NCBI RefSeq assembly: GCF_902167145.1
Contig: NC_050098.1
Span: forward strand, 131,328,207-131,392,206
Source of the DNA: Zea mays
Lineage: Eukaryota > Streptophyta > Magnoliopsida > Poales > Poaceae
Direction: 5' to 3'
DNA length: 64,000 nt
Position numbers and translations under genes: made by a program. This document shows positions 9,377 through 20,108 of this stretch, piece by piece (within the stretch, counting starts at the first letter, position 1; each line of letters begins with the position of its first letter). Under the pieces are notes generated by a model. That model ran no database searches. It was not told where the DNA came from and was given only the letters and a program-made list of their open reading frames with translations.

Positions 9377-11408
9377 ATGTCTGAAGATAAAAAAGTTATT
9401 GGTGATTCGAAGCTAAGTCTTTCTGAGGAGATGCATCTGGGCTTTCTTCAATCAATGTCGAAGACTAATACAGAGAAGATTACTAAAGAAATTTTGGAGG
9501 GTTTATCTGAAGATACTGGTGACAGTGACAGTTATGATGTGGATAGTGGTGGTGAAGACTCCGAAGATCGACCTTGGCGACCAAGCCATGAGGTTTTTGG
9601 TAAATCAAGTATTAAAGAAAATCATCTTGTCAATATGAGAGGCAGATATTTCCAGGACTTGTCCATTGTGAGGGCTGATGAAGGAGAGAAGACTTGTCCG
9701 ACTCCTGGGAAAATGAAGTCGTGGTATTCCGAAGCTTCTTGAATGCTAGACTACGATTTCCCTTAAGCAGTTTTGTTGTAGAAATACTGAAGATATTTGA
9801 AATCTACCTTCACCAACTTACCCCCGAAGCAATCATAAGGATGAATATCTTTGTGTGGGCCGTGAGAAGCCAAGGTTTGGAACCTAATGCGAAAAGTTTC
9901 TGCAACATACATGAATTATTGTACGAGACAAAACCCTGGGGTAAAGAACAGTATCACAACAATTTTGGCTGCTACAGCTTCGGCTCCCGGTCTGGGTCAA
10001 GCTGCCCCATGCCGACCTTTCGAAAGAGGTGGCCCGGCGACTGGATGGCAGATTGGTTTTACGTGAAGAATGACTTGAAATCACGGGAAGATATAAAAAG
10101 GATCATTATGCGTCCCATCTGGCAACGCTTCGGCCTGCGGAGGCCGAAGGTGGAAATGAATGAAGCAGCTGAAGAATGCCAGAGAGCCTTCGGTGTTGTT
10201 TGCTCTTTTATTGGGACAAGGGATTTGGTCCAAGAATACATTGCCTTCAGAGTATGGCCACTTGCGGAAAAATGGGAAATGCCGAAGGAAACCATTAAAG
10301 AAACTGACGAAGGTGGACTAGTCAGGCTGAAATACACATTTAAATACGGAGATAAATTCGTTGAGTCGGATGATGACTGGCTAAAAAGTATTGAGGCCAT
10401 CAGTGATGAATTGCTAGGTGTATACTCAAAGGCCGAAGATACTGCATTATCAGCGGCCTTCGGAGGCCGAAAGAGGAAGAGGCTCAATCGAGTATTTGAT
10501 GCAATTGGGTATGTCTACCCCAACTACCGCTATCCAGCGCGAGGTCAAAAAAGAAAGAATCCATCCTCTGCGAAGGAAACTGCTTCAGCCGCTCCTAGTG
10601 AGCCGGCACCGAAGAGGAAAAGGGTAAAGGTTCTCACACACCGGCCACGTTATATTGAACCGGCCACAGTACCTGAATTTGCCGGTGAGACCTCTTCGGC
10701 CACCGAAGGTAAAGCGCCAACCCCCTACCAAATATTGAAGTGTTGGCCGAAGTGCCAGCGACTGAAAAAATAGAAGAACCGAGAGCTGAAGAAATAAAGA
10801 CATCAGAAATCTTGAGTCCTTCGGCAGAAACTGAGACGACAAAAAGCCATAAGGGTCCAGCAGTGACCCCTAAAAGAAGAAGGATGGTTAATGTGCTAGA
10901 TGTTTTAGAGACAATCAAATCTTCAAGCACACCTCCAAAGAAAATTGTTAAAACTTCCGAAGTACATACTGAAGCCTTTGTCGCCGAAGCTTCAAAGCAA
11001 CAGTCTGAAATTGAAGCCGGGCCTTCAGAGCCTGCCAAGGTGAAATCCTTGGAAGCCGAAAAAACAAAAATAGCAGAACAAATTTTGGCTGAAGAAACTG
11101 GCGCTGCTGCCCCCGAAGCATCTTCCAAAGTACTTGATTATATTGTACGACATGCTTCGGGGAAGAAATTATCGGAAGAAGAAATTTTTGAAGCTAATCA
11201 CTATGCCCGAGAACTGAAGTATCCGAAAGGGGCCTTAGTATTCAACGGCACAAATGAAGATGACTTCTTATACTGCCTCCCAGACAACAAAGAATTATCT
11301 GTCTGCCGGGAGATGGCTAGAAGTATGGGGTTCCCGAAGCTTGAAGCTGGGCTCTGCGCTATGACGAAGGACGATCTTGCGGATAGCCTTGCATATAATA
11401 GTCTGAAG

Positions 11409-11486
11409 GTATGAGAATTGTATATTTGAAAATTTGTAATTTTTGAATCATTCTTTTATTCTTATACTAATTCTTTTTTCATATAG
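11409..11486 (+). other. Intron 1 of the RT4 antisense gene (78 bp)
   Basis: AAG|GTATGA donor and ATATAG|G acceptor, AT-rich, phase 0. Homologous introns sit at the same codon in RT7 (60180-60260) and RT9 (42565-42646) although the intron sequences differ. Confidence 0.85.
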
Positions 11487-12279
11487 GGTTTAATACTGAG
11501 CAACGCTTTGAGAGCGCAAAAGAATGCCGAAGACGAGAGCTATAATATTGCTTTCAACAACCTACGAACAGAGGTTATTAAGTTGAGGAACGAAGCTTTG
11601 GAAAAAGATAAAATTCTGCTTACACTGGTGGATAAAATAAAGGAAGACGAAGCTACCTCTAAGGCTCAAGCTGAAGCCCAAAAACGCGAAATTTAGGATC
11701 TTCGGAAACAGCTGGCCAGAGCTAAAGAAGAACGCATACTTGAAGAAACAAAACGAGAACTTAGTGATCAATGGGCAAATCATTTGGAAATAAATGTTGA
11801 AGAGCTTCGTGCATCCAAGAAAAGGTGCTATGACAAATCCATAGAGTGTGTTAAGAAGATAAAATCCAGCTTCGCCAGCGTTGGCGCATTCTCTAGCGAA
11901 GAAAATTTCACAAGGGGGAATCCAGAAGGCCCGATTGAATGGATCAGTCATGAAGCTGAGGCCTTCGAGGAAATCTTGAATAGCCGCGGAGACATATGTG
12001 CTTTTTCAGGCGCCAGGGGGATTGCTACTGTTTTGGAAAGAAAAGGCTGTGATCATGTGAAATCTTTAGCGCAATCCAAAACTGTCTTGTCTTCCGAAGA
12101 TATAAAAGACCCCTCGGCCGAAGCAAGCCTGGTTGGTGGAAAATTTTTCACCGACATCTGGGACAATGGCGGCCGAGAAATGGCCCAAGAAATCATTCAA
12201 AAAAGCGAAAAAGGCATCCATGATGCTAGGAAGGTAGCAGAGGCTGCTGAGAAAAGCGCAGAGCCCGAAGGGCAAATAG

Positions 12280-12378
12280 GTATTAATTAGTGATAACTGA
12301 CTCTTCGTTGTAACTTTTTGATTTCGAACTCGTTCATGGTTTGTAATAGTAATATATCCATATCTTCTCTTCCCTCAG
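12280..12378 (+). other. Intron 2 of the RT4 antisense gene (99 bp)
   Basis: TAG|GTATTA donor and CCCTCAG|AA acceptor. Splicing joins exon 2 to the last 44 codons in frame (phase 1) and removes an in-frame stop. Confidence 0.78.
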
Positions 12379-12512
12379 AACCTGCTGAGCTATCACCAGG
12401 CCCCCACACGAAGGGGGATGACGAAATTAAACAAATGGCCGAAGCCATCATGGATAGAGTTGTTGATCAGCTTCTAAATGAAGCTGCAGAAGTAGTCTTA
12501 AAGGAAGATTAA

Positions 12513-13452
12513 ATGCTGCTGTAAAAACATTTAGATTGTAATGCTTGCTGAGTATCATGTGTAATATTGTGTAACTTTGGATATAGCATTTTAGCTGTTT
12601 ATAATTCTATTTTTGACGATGCATGAAACATCATATACGTACCATTTTTGAGCCTTCGGCGAAAAAACACCTTCCCTTCTTTTCATGCTTCGTAAAAATC
12701 AATGATCAATCCTTGTAAAATCAATAATCAATAGGTCCTTCCATTTCAGAGTTTGACGATGGTATAACTTTTCAACGGCTATTTTTTGTGGCTTGTCACT
12801 ATTTCTTCAAAACAATCTTCAAATATCAATATCGAGACCCCCCTTCTTGCGTTGTTGATGCACTATGATGTATGATGTTATGCTATGCAAATGATGTAAT
12901 GATGTAATGCTGTGCAAAATGATATTTGCCGAAGGTTAACATTAATTTTTCTTTGTAAGCCTCCCTTAGAAGCTTCTTCGCCTTTTACTTCAGCGGAATC
13001 AGCGTTTATTTTTCGCTGTAAGCCTCCCTTAGGAGCTTCTTCGCCTTTTACTTTCAGCGGAATCAGCGTTTATTTTTCGCTGTAAGCCTCCCTTAGGAGC
13101 TTCTTCGCCTTTTACTTTCAGTGGAATCAACGCTTATTTTTCGCTATAGGCTCAGAAAACATACACTGCGCTCCCTTAGGAACGACTTTTTGCTGCTTCG
13201 AAAAAATTGCGTTGCGTTCCTTAGAACAAATTTTTGATAATTTGAAGGTCCTCCTTGCCATCATAAATTCTCATGCTTCGGCAACTTAGGCCTATGGAAA
13301 AGATATATTTTCATTATGGTAAAAAGCGAAACTATTACAAGAAATTGAAAGATGATAAAAGACATTTAGACTCTCCATAATTGTTCCTTATTAAAAAGAA
13401 AATAATACTGAATGTAAAAATGCGAAAAGCTGCTGTCGAGGTAGGATATTTG
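12513..13452. other. RT4 junction between convergent genes
   Basis: The region lies between the stop of the antisense gene and the end of gag. No pol remnant is visible. It holds 63-64 bp tandem repeats and, near 13170, the word CCCTTAGGAACGACTTTTT that recurs in the corresponding region of RT9. Confidence 0.7.
12955..13145. repeat. 63-64 bp tandem repeat, three copies
   Basis: Units beginning GTAAGCCTCCCTTAG at 12955, 13018 and 13082, each continuing through CTTCTTCGCCTTTTACTT and TTTTTCGCT. They sit between the two convergent genes of RT4. Confidence 0.92.
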
Positions 13453-14970
13453 TCAGTAAATGTGCTTCGACTCTGGCACAGTGCTATTGACTGTGCAAGC
13501 TTCGGACTCCTCTCTGAAGTTCCGCTGAAGGTGAGTGTGCTGACTCCCTTCTGGCTGCTGACCTCGTTGTGTTGGTGGTGGCGGTGGAGGCTGTTGCCAA
13601 GATGCTTGGGGTTGGCTTGCCAAAGCAACAGAAGCTGTAGAGTGATTGCCTACATATTCTGGAATGTAAGGTGAATGGTACGAAGCAGTATGCATGACCT
13701 GCTTCGGCTGACTCTGTTGTGCAGCAGCTTCTGCTATCTCCTTTTACTTCTGGATGGTAACATGGCACATCCTGGTGGTATGGCCCTTGTCTTCACCACA
13801 GAATAGGCAGTAGATTTTTCTTGGCTGATCCCCATATCTTCCCCCGAAGCCCCTGGCGCCTCTGCCCCTTGGCGCTGGCGGCCGAAAAGAGCTTTGCTGC
13901 TGCCCCGAAGCATGCGAGGAGTATTGTGGCCTTTGCTGTTGGCTCCCTCTACCATCACTCTGAGTGGAGTTATGAATTGACCTGACGTGCCTCGGATGAA
14001 ATCTTCCTCCGAAGCCCCTGGTCATTTCAGAGAACCTGAATGCCTCCTCCCTTCTTTGGCGGAAGTCATTGTCAGCTCGGATATACTCGTCCATCTTCTG
14101 GAGCAGCTTTTCCAAAGTTTGTGGTGGCTTCCTGGCAAAGTATTGCGCTGAAGGTCCCGGCCGAAGTCCCTTAATCATGGCCTCAATGACAATTTCATTG
14201 GGCACTGTTGGCGCATGTGCCCTCAGACGTAGAAACCTTCGGACATACGCCTGAAGGTATTCTTCGTGGTCCTGAGTACACTGGAATAAAGCTTGAGCAG
14301 TAACTGGCTTCGTCTGAAACCCTTGGAAGCTGGTTATCAACATATCCTTTAGCTTCTGCCATGAGGTGATTGTCCCTGGCCGAAGAGAGGAGTACCAGGT
14401 TTGAGCGACACTCTTGACGGCCATGACAAAAGACTTTGCCATGACTGCAGTATTGCCACCATACGAAGATATGGTTGCTTCATAGCTCATCAAGAATTGC
14501 TTCGGGTCTGAATGACCGTCGTACATGGGGAGCTGGGGTGGCTTGTAAGACTGGGGCCATGGTGTAGCCTGCAATTTTGTTGATAGAGGAGAAGCATCAT
14601 CAAAAGCAAAATTTCCATGATGGAAATCTTCATACCAGTCGTCCTCATTGTAGAAGCCCTCCTGATGAAGCTCTCTGCACGGAGGCCTTCGGTTCTGGTC
14701 ATCTTGAGCAAGATGACGAACCTCTTCCGAAGCTTCATCTATCTGCCTCTGAAGGTCAGCTAGACGAGCCATCTTCTCCTTCTTTCGTTGCACTTGTTGA
14801 TGGAGCATCTCCAGGTTTTGGATTTCCTGGTCCAAGTCGTCCTCCGGAGGCGTTGGACTGGTGGCCTTCCTCTTCTGGCTTCGGGCCTCCCTAAGAGAAA
14901 AGACGTCCTGATTGGGGTCCAGCGGCTGCAGAGTGGCAGCCCCTGTCGCTGAAGCTTTTTTCGGCGGCAT
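13453..14970 (-). pseudogene. gag: RT4 gag, one nonsense codon
   Basis: Gag structural polyprotein of a Ty3-gypsy element. From ATG at 14970 (MPPKKAS) an intact frame runs 408 codons. It has an N-terminal coiled-coil-like segment (EIQNLEMLHQQVQRKKEKM), a retrotransposon gag domain (LPMYDGHSDPKQFLMSYE, SWQKLKDMLITSFQGF, EYLQAYVRRFLRLR), an RG-rich stretch and a CCHC zinc knuckle CLFCGEDKGHTTRMC near residue 395. A TAA at 13744-13746 interrupts the frame, but the same frame continues 97 codons with glutamine- and proline-rich sequence to a stop at 13453, so the TAA is probably a recent C-to-T nonsense change. No protease or polymerase follows. The ATG lies about 55 bp after the primer-binding site. 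Confidence 0.9.
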
Positions 14971-15023
14971 GACGAAGGTGTTGCTTGCCGAAGGTGTTCA
15001 AAGCTCAAGAAATGGAAGTGACT

Positions 15024-15043
15024 TCACCGGAGGTGGGCGCCAA
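15024..15043 (-). other. Primer-binding site of RT4
   Basis: On the minus strand the LTR end CCCCAACA is followed by TTGGCGCCCACCTCCGG. TGGCGCC is the usual start of the primer site in grass Tat-type elements. I do not assign the tRNA. Confidence 0.75.
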
Positions 15044-15565
15044 TGTTGGGGACTTGTTCTCAAATACTATGAATTAAGAACAAGGCAACATAAAATGTTA
15101 AATATCAAAGACCTTCGTCCTTCGGAACATTATTTCCCTTCGGATATAATGAATTTCGGACGAAGGTTGTGAAGGACATACCTTCACAATCATAATAAAA
15201 GATAAGAGAGATTTATACACAAAACACGGAAAATAACATGATTACTTTGAACATTATTATTAATTTATTTCTATTTATCTTACTTATATAAACAACAACA
15301 AATTACAAATGTACCTTCGGCTTGAAGGAAAGTAAGGGTACAAGCATGATGCTAATGCGAATGCCAAGTCAGCGTGAACAGTACGGGAGTACTGTTCATC
15401 TATTTATAGGCACGGGACGCAGCCCGTGTAAAATTACATTAATGCCCTTTACTTTTATCAATAACTCTATAGTAATTCTTCGAGGTCTAATTTGGCTTTA
15501 CATCTTTAAGTCGGTTCCCCTTTTCTGCTGTCATGCCGAAGCTTTTCTGCACATAGCTTCGTGAT

Positions 15566-15570
15566 CGTTT
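15566..15570. repeat. Left TSD of RT5 (CGTTT)
   Basis: CGTTT directly before the TGTAATACCC LTR start; the second copy is at 23346-23350. The uninterrupted LTR at 8916-8921 has a single CGTTT-like site here. Confidence 0.95.
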
Positions 15571-18500
15571 TGTAATACCCAAATTTGTAAAAGCATAAGA
15601 ACTAAGATTATTCTCCCTATATGTGTTGCCTTTACTCATTGGTACATGTGAATAACCACATTGAAAAGTGAATAATTAACAAGTGGCACATAAACAACTT
15701 ATGCATCATGTTGGGTCTTATTTGTTTGTGCATTTAAAATAATAATAATATATATAATACTTGAGTGAGAGTTTGAAGTTAACAAAAAAAATGCACTTTA
15801 GGAAATTGGAAATAATGTATATAAAGCCAGAGAGAAAATACTATGCAAAACAGAATAAATTTGTAAATAAATAAAATTTATTCATACTATGTTCAGAGGA
15901 ATAGAACATATAAATTTGAATACGAAAGAGCCACAAAAAGTTCGAATTAAAATTGAACTCAAATTGAATTTGAAAGTGAAGGAAATAAGACTAGAAAAAA
16001 AAGAAAACAAGAACTGCTACACTTGGGCCGAATTAACCTCTGCCGGCCCACCTCCTTTCCTGTTGTCGCGCCTGCACGTTTGGGCACTCTCACTGACCCT
16101 TGGGACCCACGGGTCAGTCCCACAGCCCCTTTCTTGGGCGCGCGCGGTGACCCTGTCGAGTGGGCCCGGCCATCAGTCTCTCAAAACGCGCTCGTCGACT
16201 CACCTCACTGCGCCGTTGGGCCCGTGTGTCAGCCGCTCCTCGCGTAGGCTAGGCCATCACGGACTCCTTCCCTGCAGCGAACGCCGCACATCACCGCACG
16301 GACTCGGTCTCTGTTCATCATCTCCCCCAAATTCGCATCGAGCTCAACAGACCGCGCGCTTCCTTCGGAACTGCTCCAATTCCCCCCCCCCCCTACTCCC
16401 CATTAAATAGCGCCGTGTTGAGATCCGCCACCGCCATCGATTCGTGCTGCGTTCATTGGCTCGGGTCGTGCCCTTGGAGTCCTGTGGAGCAAGGGAGAAC
16501 CTCGCCGCGGGCTTGCAGATATCGAGGAAGCTCAGGGGACCGCTCGGAGCCGATCAATTGCTCGCCAAATCCGCCACGGAGCCGCCGGTCACCATGGGCG
16601 GGGGTCTACGCCGCATGAGCACCGGTATGGAAGCTCTCACCAGGATCACCATTTTCCCCTCTATGCGATCCAGTCGTCGGTAGGATAGGGGGCACACTGG
16701 GTGGGGAACGAGTGTAGCTCCGGCGGCACTGCCGTCGTGCGGGGACCGCGGCTCGCCATGGCGCTCGCCTAGGGATGAAGAAGCTGCATGCGCCGTTGGA
16801 TGCACAGCGAACGGCTCTGATTAGATCGCGCTTACCGGTTCGTTCTGATTACGTGTCAACCGTGCGATCAGGATCGGATGGTGGCTACTCGTACTTGGAC
16901 TCATTAAATCGGGACCGTCGGATTGTCATCTTAGGGTTCGCGCTGTGCGGTTGGCGAGATCTAATCTCGTGCGCCCATCTCCGATCGGGCGACTCAGATT
17001 TAATGATACCCCTTCGCCCTGTCGTTTTTACACAAGAACCCTCGGAAAACTAAGAAAACAACCCGCCGTCCACATTCATTATTCACTGAGTCTTAGAAAA
17101 CTTCGGTTTAGGCCCCTGAATTTTCCAGGATTTGTCACCCAGTCCAGATAATTAATGAAACAGGGAAAATCATTTAAAAAAATAGTTTTTAGTACATATT
17201 TAAATGCAGAAACTTGTTTAATTTGTAGAAAATTCATATAATGTCCAAATCAGTTCATTCCAATTTCTATAATTATATAATATTATTGTTTATCACATAG
17301 TACCTCTGGTTTTGACATTAAGTCACATTAAAATTTATATTCTAATTAATCTTATATCAAATACAAAAAACCTTAGAAAAATCATAACTCATCTGTTTTA
17401 ACTTCGACTTGATCCGTTCAAGTTGCGTTAGTCTCATAGCGACGCATAGATCATTATTATTCAGTTTGTTCTTATGTTTGGTGTGATGTTAATTTTTATC
17501 TATACCATGTTTGTTTGTATTGCTACGACTAGCGCGAGATTTCGGAGATCTGAAGAATCATCCTGGTAACTGGAATCTCAAGTCCCAGGCAAGTTGTGCC
17601 CTTGTCCACTTTGTACCCAATAGTGTTCTTTATAATCATTTACCATGCATAGGTTTAATTTTGATGGGACCCAATAGGTCACCCTAGTTTGTTTATCCTG
17701 AATACCTTGTTTACCCCTGAATCACTTGGGTAGTTCTGCTACTGCTTGATATGGTTTTGGGTTAATATTTCATTATATCTATGTTCCAATTATGTTGTTA
17801 TTTTATTTATGTTCATGACAAGATCATTAAATGTTAATTGGAACATAGAGCTTAACTTGAGAAACACGTGCCACCACAAGGGTTTATGGACGCCCTTGGC
17901 TGACTAATTAGGAAAGCTAGTGGAGGACTACCTTACCCGAAAGGGGCAAGGGCAGTAGGGGAGTGGTCAGTGTAGGGAGGCCCTCGGGAGGATTTTGCTG
18001 CGATGGCGGTCCTGCAAGGGATTCCTGCATTGGAGCTTCCTATAAACTGTAGCGGGTTTTCTGAAGCTAGTGGAACTTTGTAAAGGCCTCGTAGTGTTAC
18101 CCTGCCTCGCCTCCTCGGTAGAGGTGTATGGGAAGTCGCGATCCCTTGGCAGACGGGTAACATGACTTGTGGGTAAAGGGTACCACCTCTGCAGAGTGTA
18201 AAACTGGTATACTAGCCGAGCTCACGGTCATGAGCAGCTCAGGACTCTCTGATGATTAATTTATGGAACTAAATTCAATTTGTCATATGCATTGCATCGC
18301 AGGTGATGTTATTACTTTTCTTAATTGGGTTGGTATTTACTTATACTTAGTAACTGCTAATAAAATTTTGACCAACTTTAAAAGCAATGCTCAGCTCTAA
18401 CCATCCTCTTTGGTAAGCCTTACACTTCACGTGAGCTCCCACCTTTGGCGAGTTCATGCACATTATTACCCACAACTTGTTGAGCGATGAACGTATGTGA

Positions 18501-18809
18501 GCTCACTCTTGCTGTCTCACACCCCCCCACAGGTCAAGAACATGTACCACAGGATGAGGCGCATGGAGGATGCTGTGATGTGTTCGTGAGAGGTCTAGGC
18601 CGTCGTCTCCCAGTCAACTTCGGGTTGCTGGACCGTTGTCTCCATATAATGTAATTATTTATTTATTTTGTACAAAACTCCGATTATATAGTAAAGATGT
18701 GACATTCGATCCTGTGCCATGATTCATCATATGTGTGAGACTTGGTCCCAGCACACCTGGTGATTATGTTCGCGCCCGGGCTTTGGACCCCTAAAACCCG
18801 GGTGTGACA
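15571..18809 (+). repeat. 5' LTR of RT5 (3239 bp)
   Basis: TGTAATACCC to GGGTGTGACA. It contains a GC- and CpG-rich block at about 16025-17000 after a poly-C run near 16381 and ATTAAATAG near 16402, a plausible core promoter region. Short open frames in the GC block are not conserved as proteins between the two LTRs and are not annotated. Confidence 0.93.
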
Positions 18810-18813
18810 GAAG

Positions 18814-18825
18814 TGGTATCAGAGG
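18814..18825 (+). other. Primer-binding site of RT5
   Basis: TGGTATCAGAGG, four bases after the LTR end, matches initiator methionine tRNA except for its last base (C in RT3). Confidence 0.8.
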
Positions 18826-20093
18826 AATGTTGACTGTAGGACGAAACCTAGATAGAACTGGACAACCATTATCTACTTACCTCGGCCACTCTGATTCTTT
18901 CTAAACTTTTCTTAATCTTATCTCATCTATTTCCGCTCTACTCTGATTATTCTTACCTTTTCTTTCTAAAGACAAATGTGGATTTCACACTTTGAAATCC
19001 TGTGCCTAAAGTGACTTTTAGGAATAGGAGACCTAATCTTAGGAACAAAAACAAAACTATTTTTTTTGATATCTCTGAACTTGAATGTTTGTTCTTATGA
19101 TACTTGTCTGATTTGGATCTTTGATTGAGTGTAATGAGTTGTGGAGTAATGTCCACAATTACATCTGTATATGCATATAGCAAAAAAATGTTGATAAAAT
19201 AACTAGCCAACTTAGAATATCCCCCACAAAAATATATCAAGTCTAATAGATCCATCTCATCTTAAAAGATACTCTCTTATCTCAATAGACTCATCTTATC
19301 TGGAAAAGATTTTATCCCATCCTAATAGGTCTAACTGATCTCAAAAGATTCTATCTTATCTTTATGGATCCATCTTATCCTAATAAGCATACTTATCCAC
19401 CCTAGTTTAAACAACCATGATCTAATGCAAAGTAATTAGATATTATATAGTCTAATCTAGTCATACCAATCTAATCTAGATCCCATCCAATCTAATATGG
19501 TCTAATCTAAAGTGAGTTACTTAACGGACTAGTTAATACTAGTGAAATGGATTAGACCCTGCTGGCCATGTTTTAACTTAAATTAATACATCAGACCAAA
19601 CCACCCATGAACAAATAACTTACCAGCATATTCATGGTGACCATCCCTCCCATCCTAGATGTTGCCATAATACACTTATCTTATGCCACCAGCCTGTTAA
19701 CCATCTTATCCTAACTACATGTCCCTAATTTGGATAACAACTTCAAGAATGAAGATCGAAGATGATCAACTTCATCAAGAAAGGATGAGCACCAACTCAA
19801 GTCTTCAAGGATCAAGTGAGATCACCAAGATGAGTCAAGATCCACAATCTTGGATGGAGTCTTTTCTTACCCCATTCCTTCTTACCCAAAACTATATATG
19901 CTTTAAAGATATCTTTCATCCTGCATAATAAAGTGGGTATACCCATATATACACAGGCCTTCCTAATCACCCACTATTGTCTAAAAAAATATATGAATCC
20001 CTGGATCTTGAACCTATTATAGACTAAAAGCCGAATCACAAACCAATCCTTATGTATCTCTTTCTTACAAATCTCGAGGACGAGATTATTTTT
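18826..20093 (+). other. RT5 non-coding interior
   Basis: No gag or pol. After a leader shared with RT3 comes a degenerate array of CTAATAGATCCATCTTATC-like words from about 19230 to 19510. The stretch just before the purine tract (CTCGAGGACGAGATT) resembles the end of gypsy pol 3' regions, as in RT11. Most of the coding interior has been lost. Confidence 0.75.
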
Positions 20094-20108
20094 AAGGGGG
20101 GTAGGATT
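20094..20108 (+). other. Polypurine tract of RT5
   Basis: AAGGGGGGTAGGATT directly before the 3' LTR start at 20109. Confidence 0.85.

Larger units (their letters stand above)
9377..12512 (+). pseudogene. RT4 antisense accessory gene, PF04195-like, two introns, broken
   Basis: Three exons, 9377-11408, 11487-12279 and 12379-12512, would encode about 985 residues. In order they hold an acidic N-terminus (EDRPWRPSH, FGKSSIK), a PF04195-like region (LRFPLSSF, IYLHQLTPEAI, FVWAVRSQGLEP), GTRDLVQEY, a basic SV40-like stretch PKRKRVKV followed by LTHRPRYIE, a conserved block (HASGKKLSEEEI, KYPKGALVFNG), a coiled-coil-like exon 2 and an acidic tail ending VVLKED. Introns have GT...AG ends and keep the frame (phases 0 and 1). 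The damage is frameshifts near 9720 and 10730 and an in-frame TAG at 11694. It runs against gag and has its own TATA box. Function is unknown; the basic motif suggests nuclear localisation. Confidence 0.82.

Noticed and set aside
16023..17150. Several overlapping open frames in the GC-rich part of the RT5 LTR (also 20427-21688)
   Set aside because: They lie in an LTR, have biased composition and no domain, and differ between the two LTR copies by frame-changing gaps.
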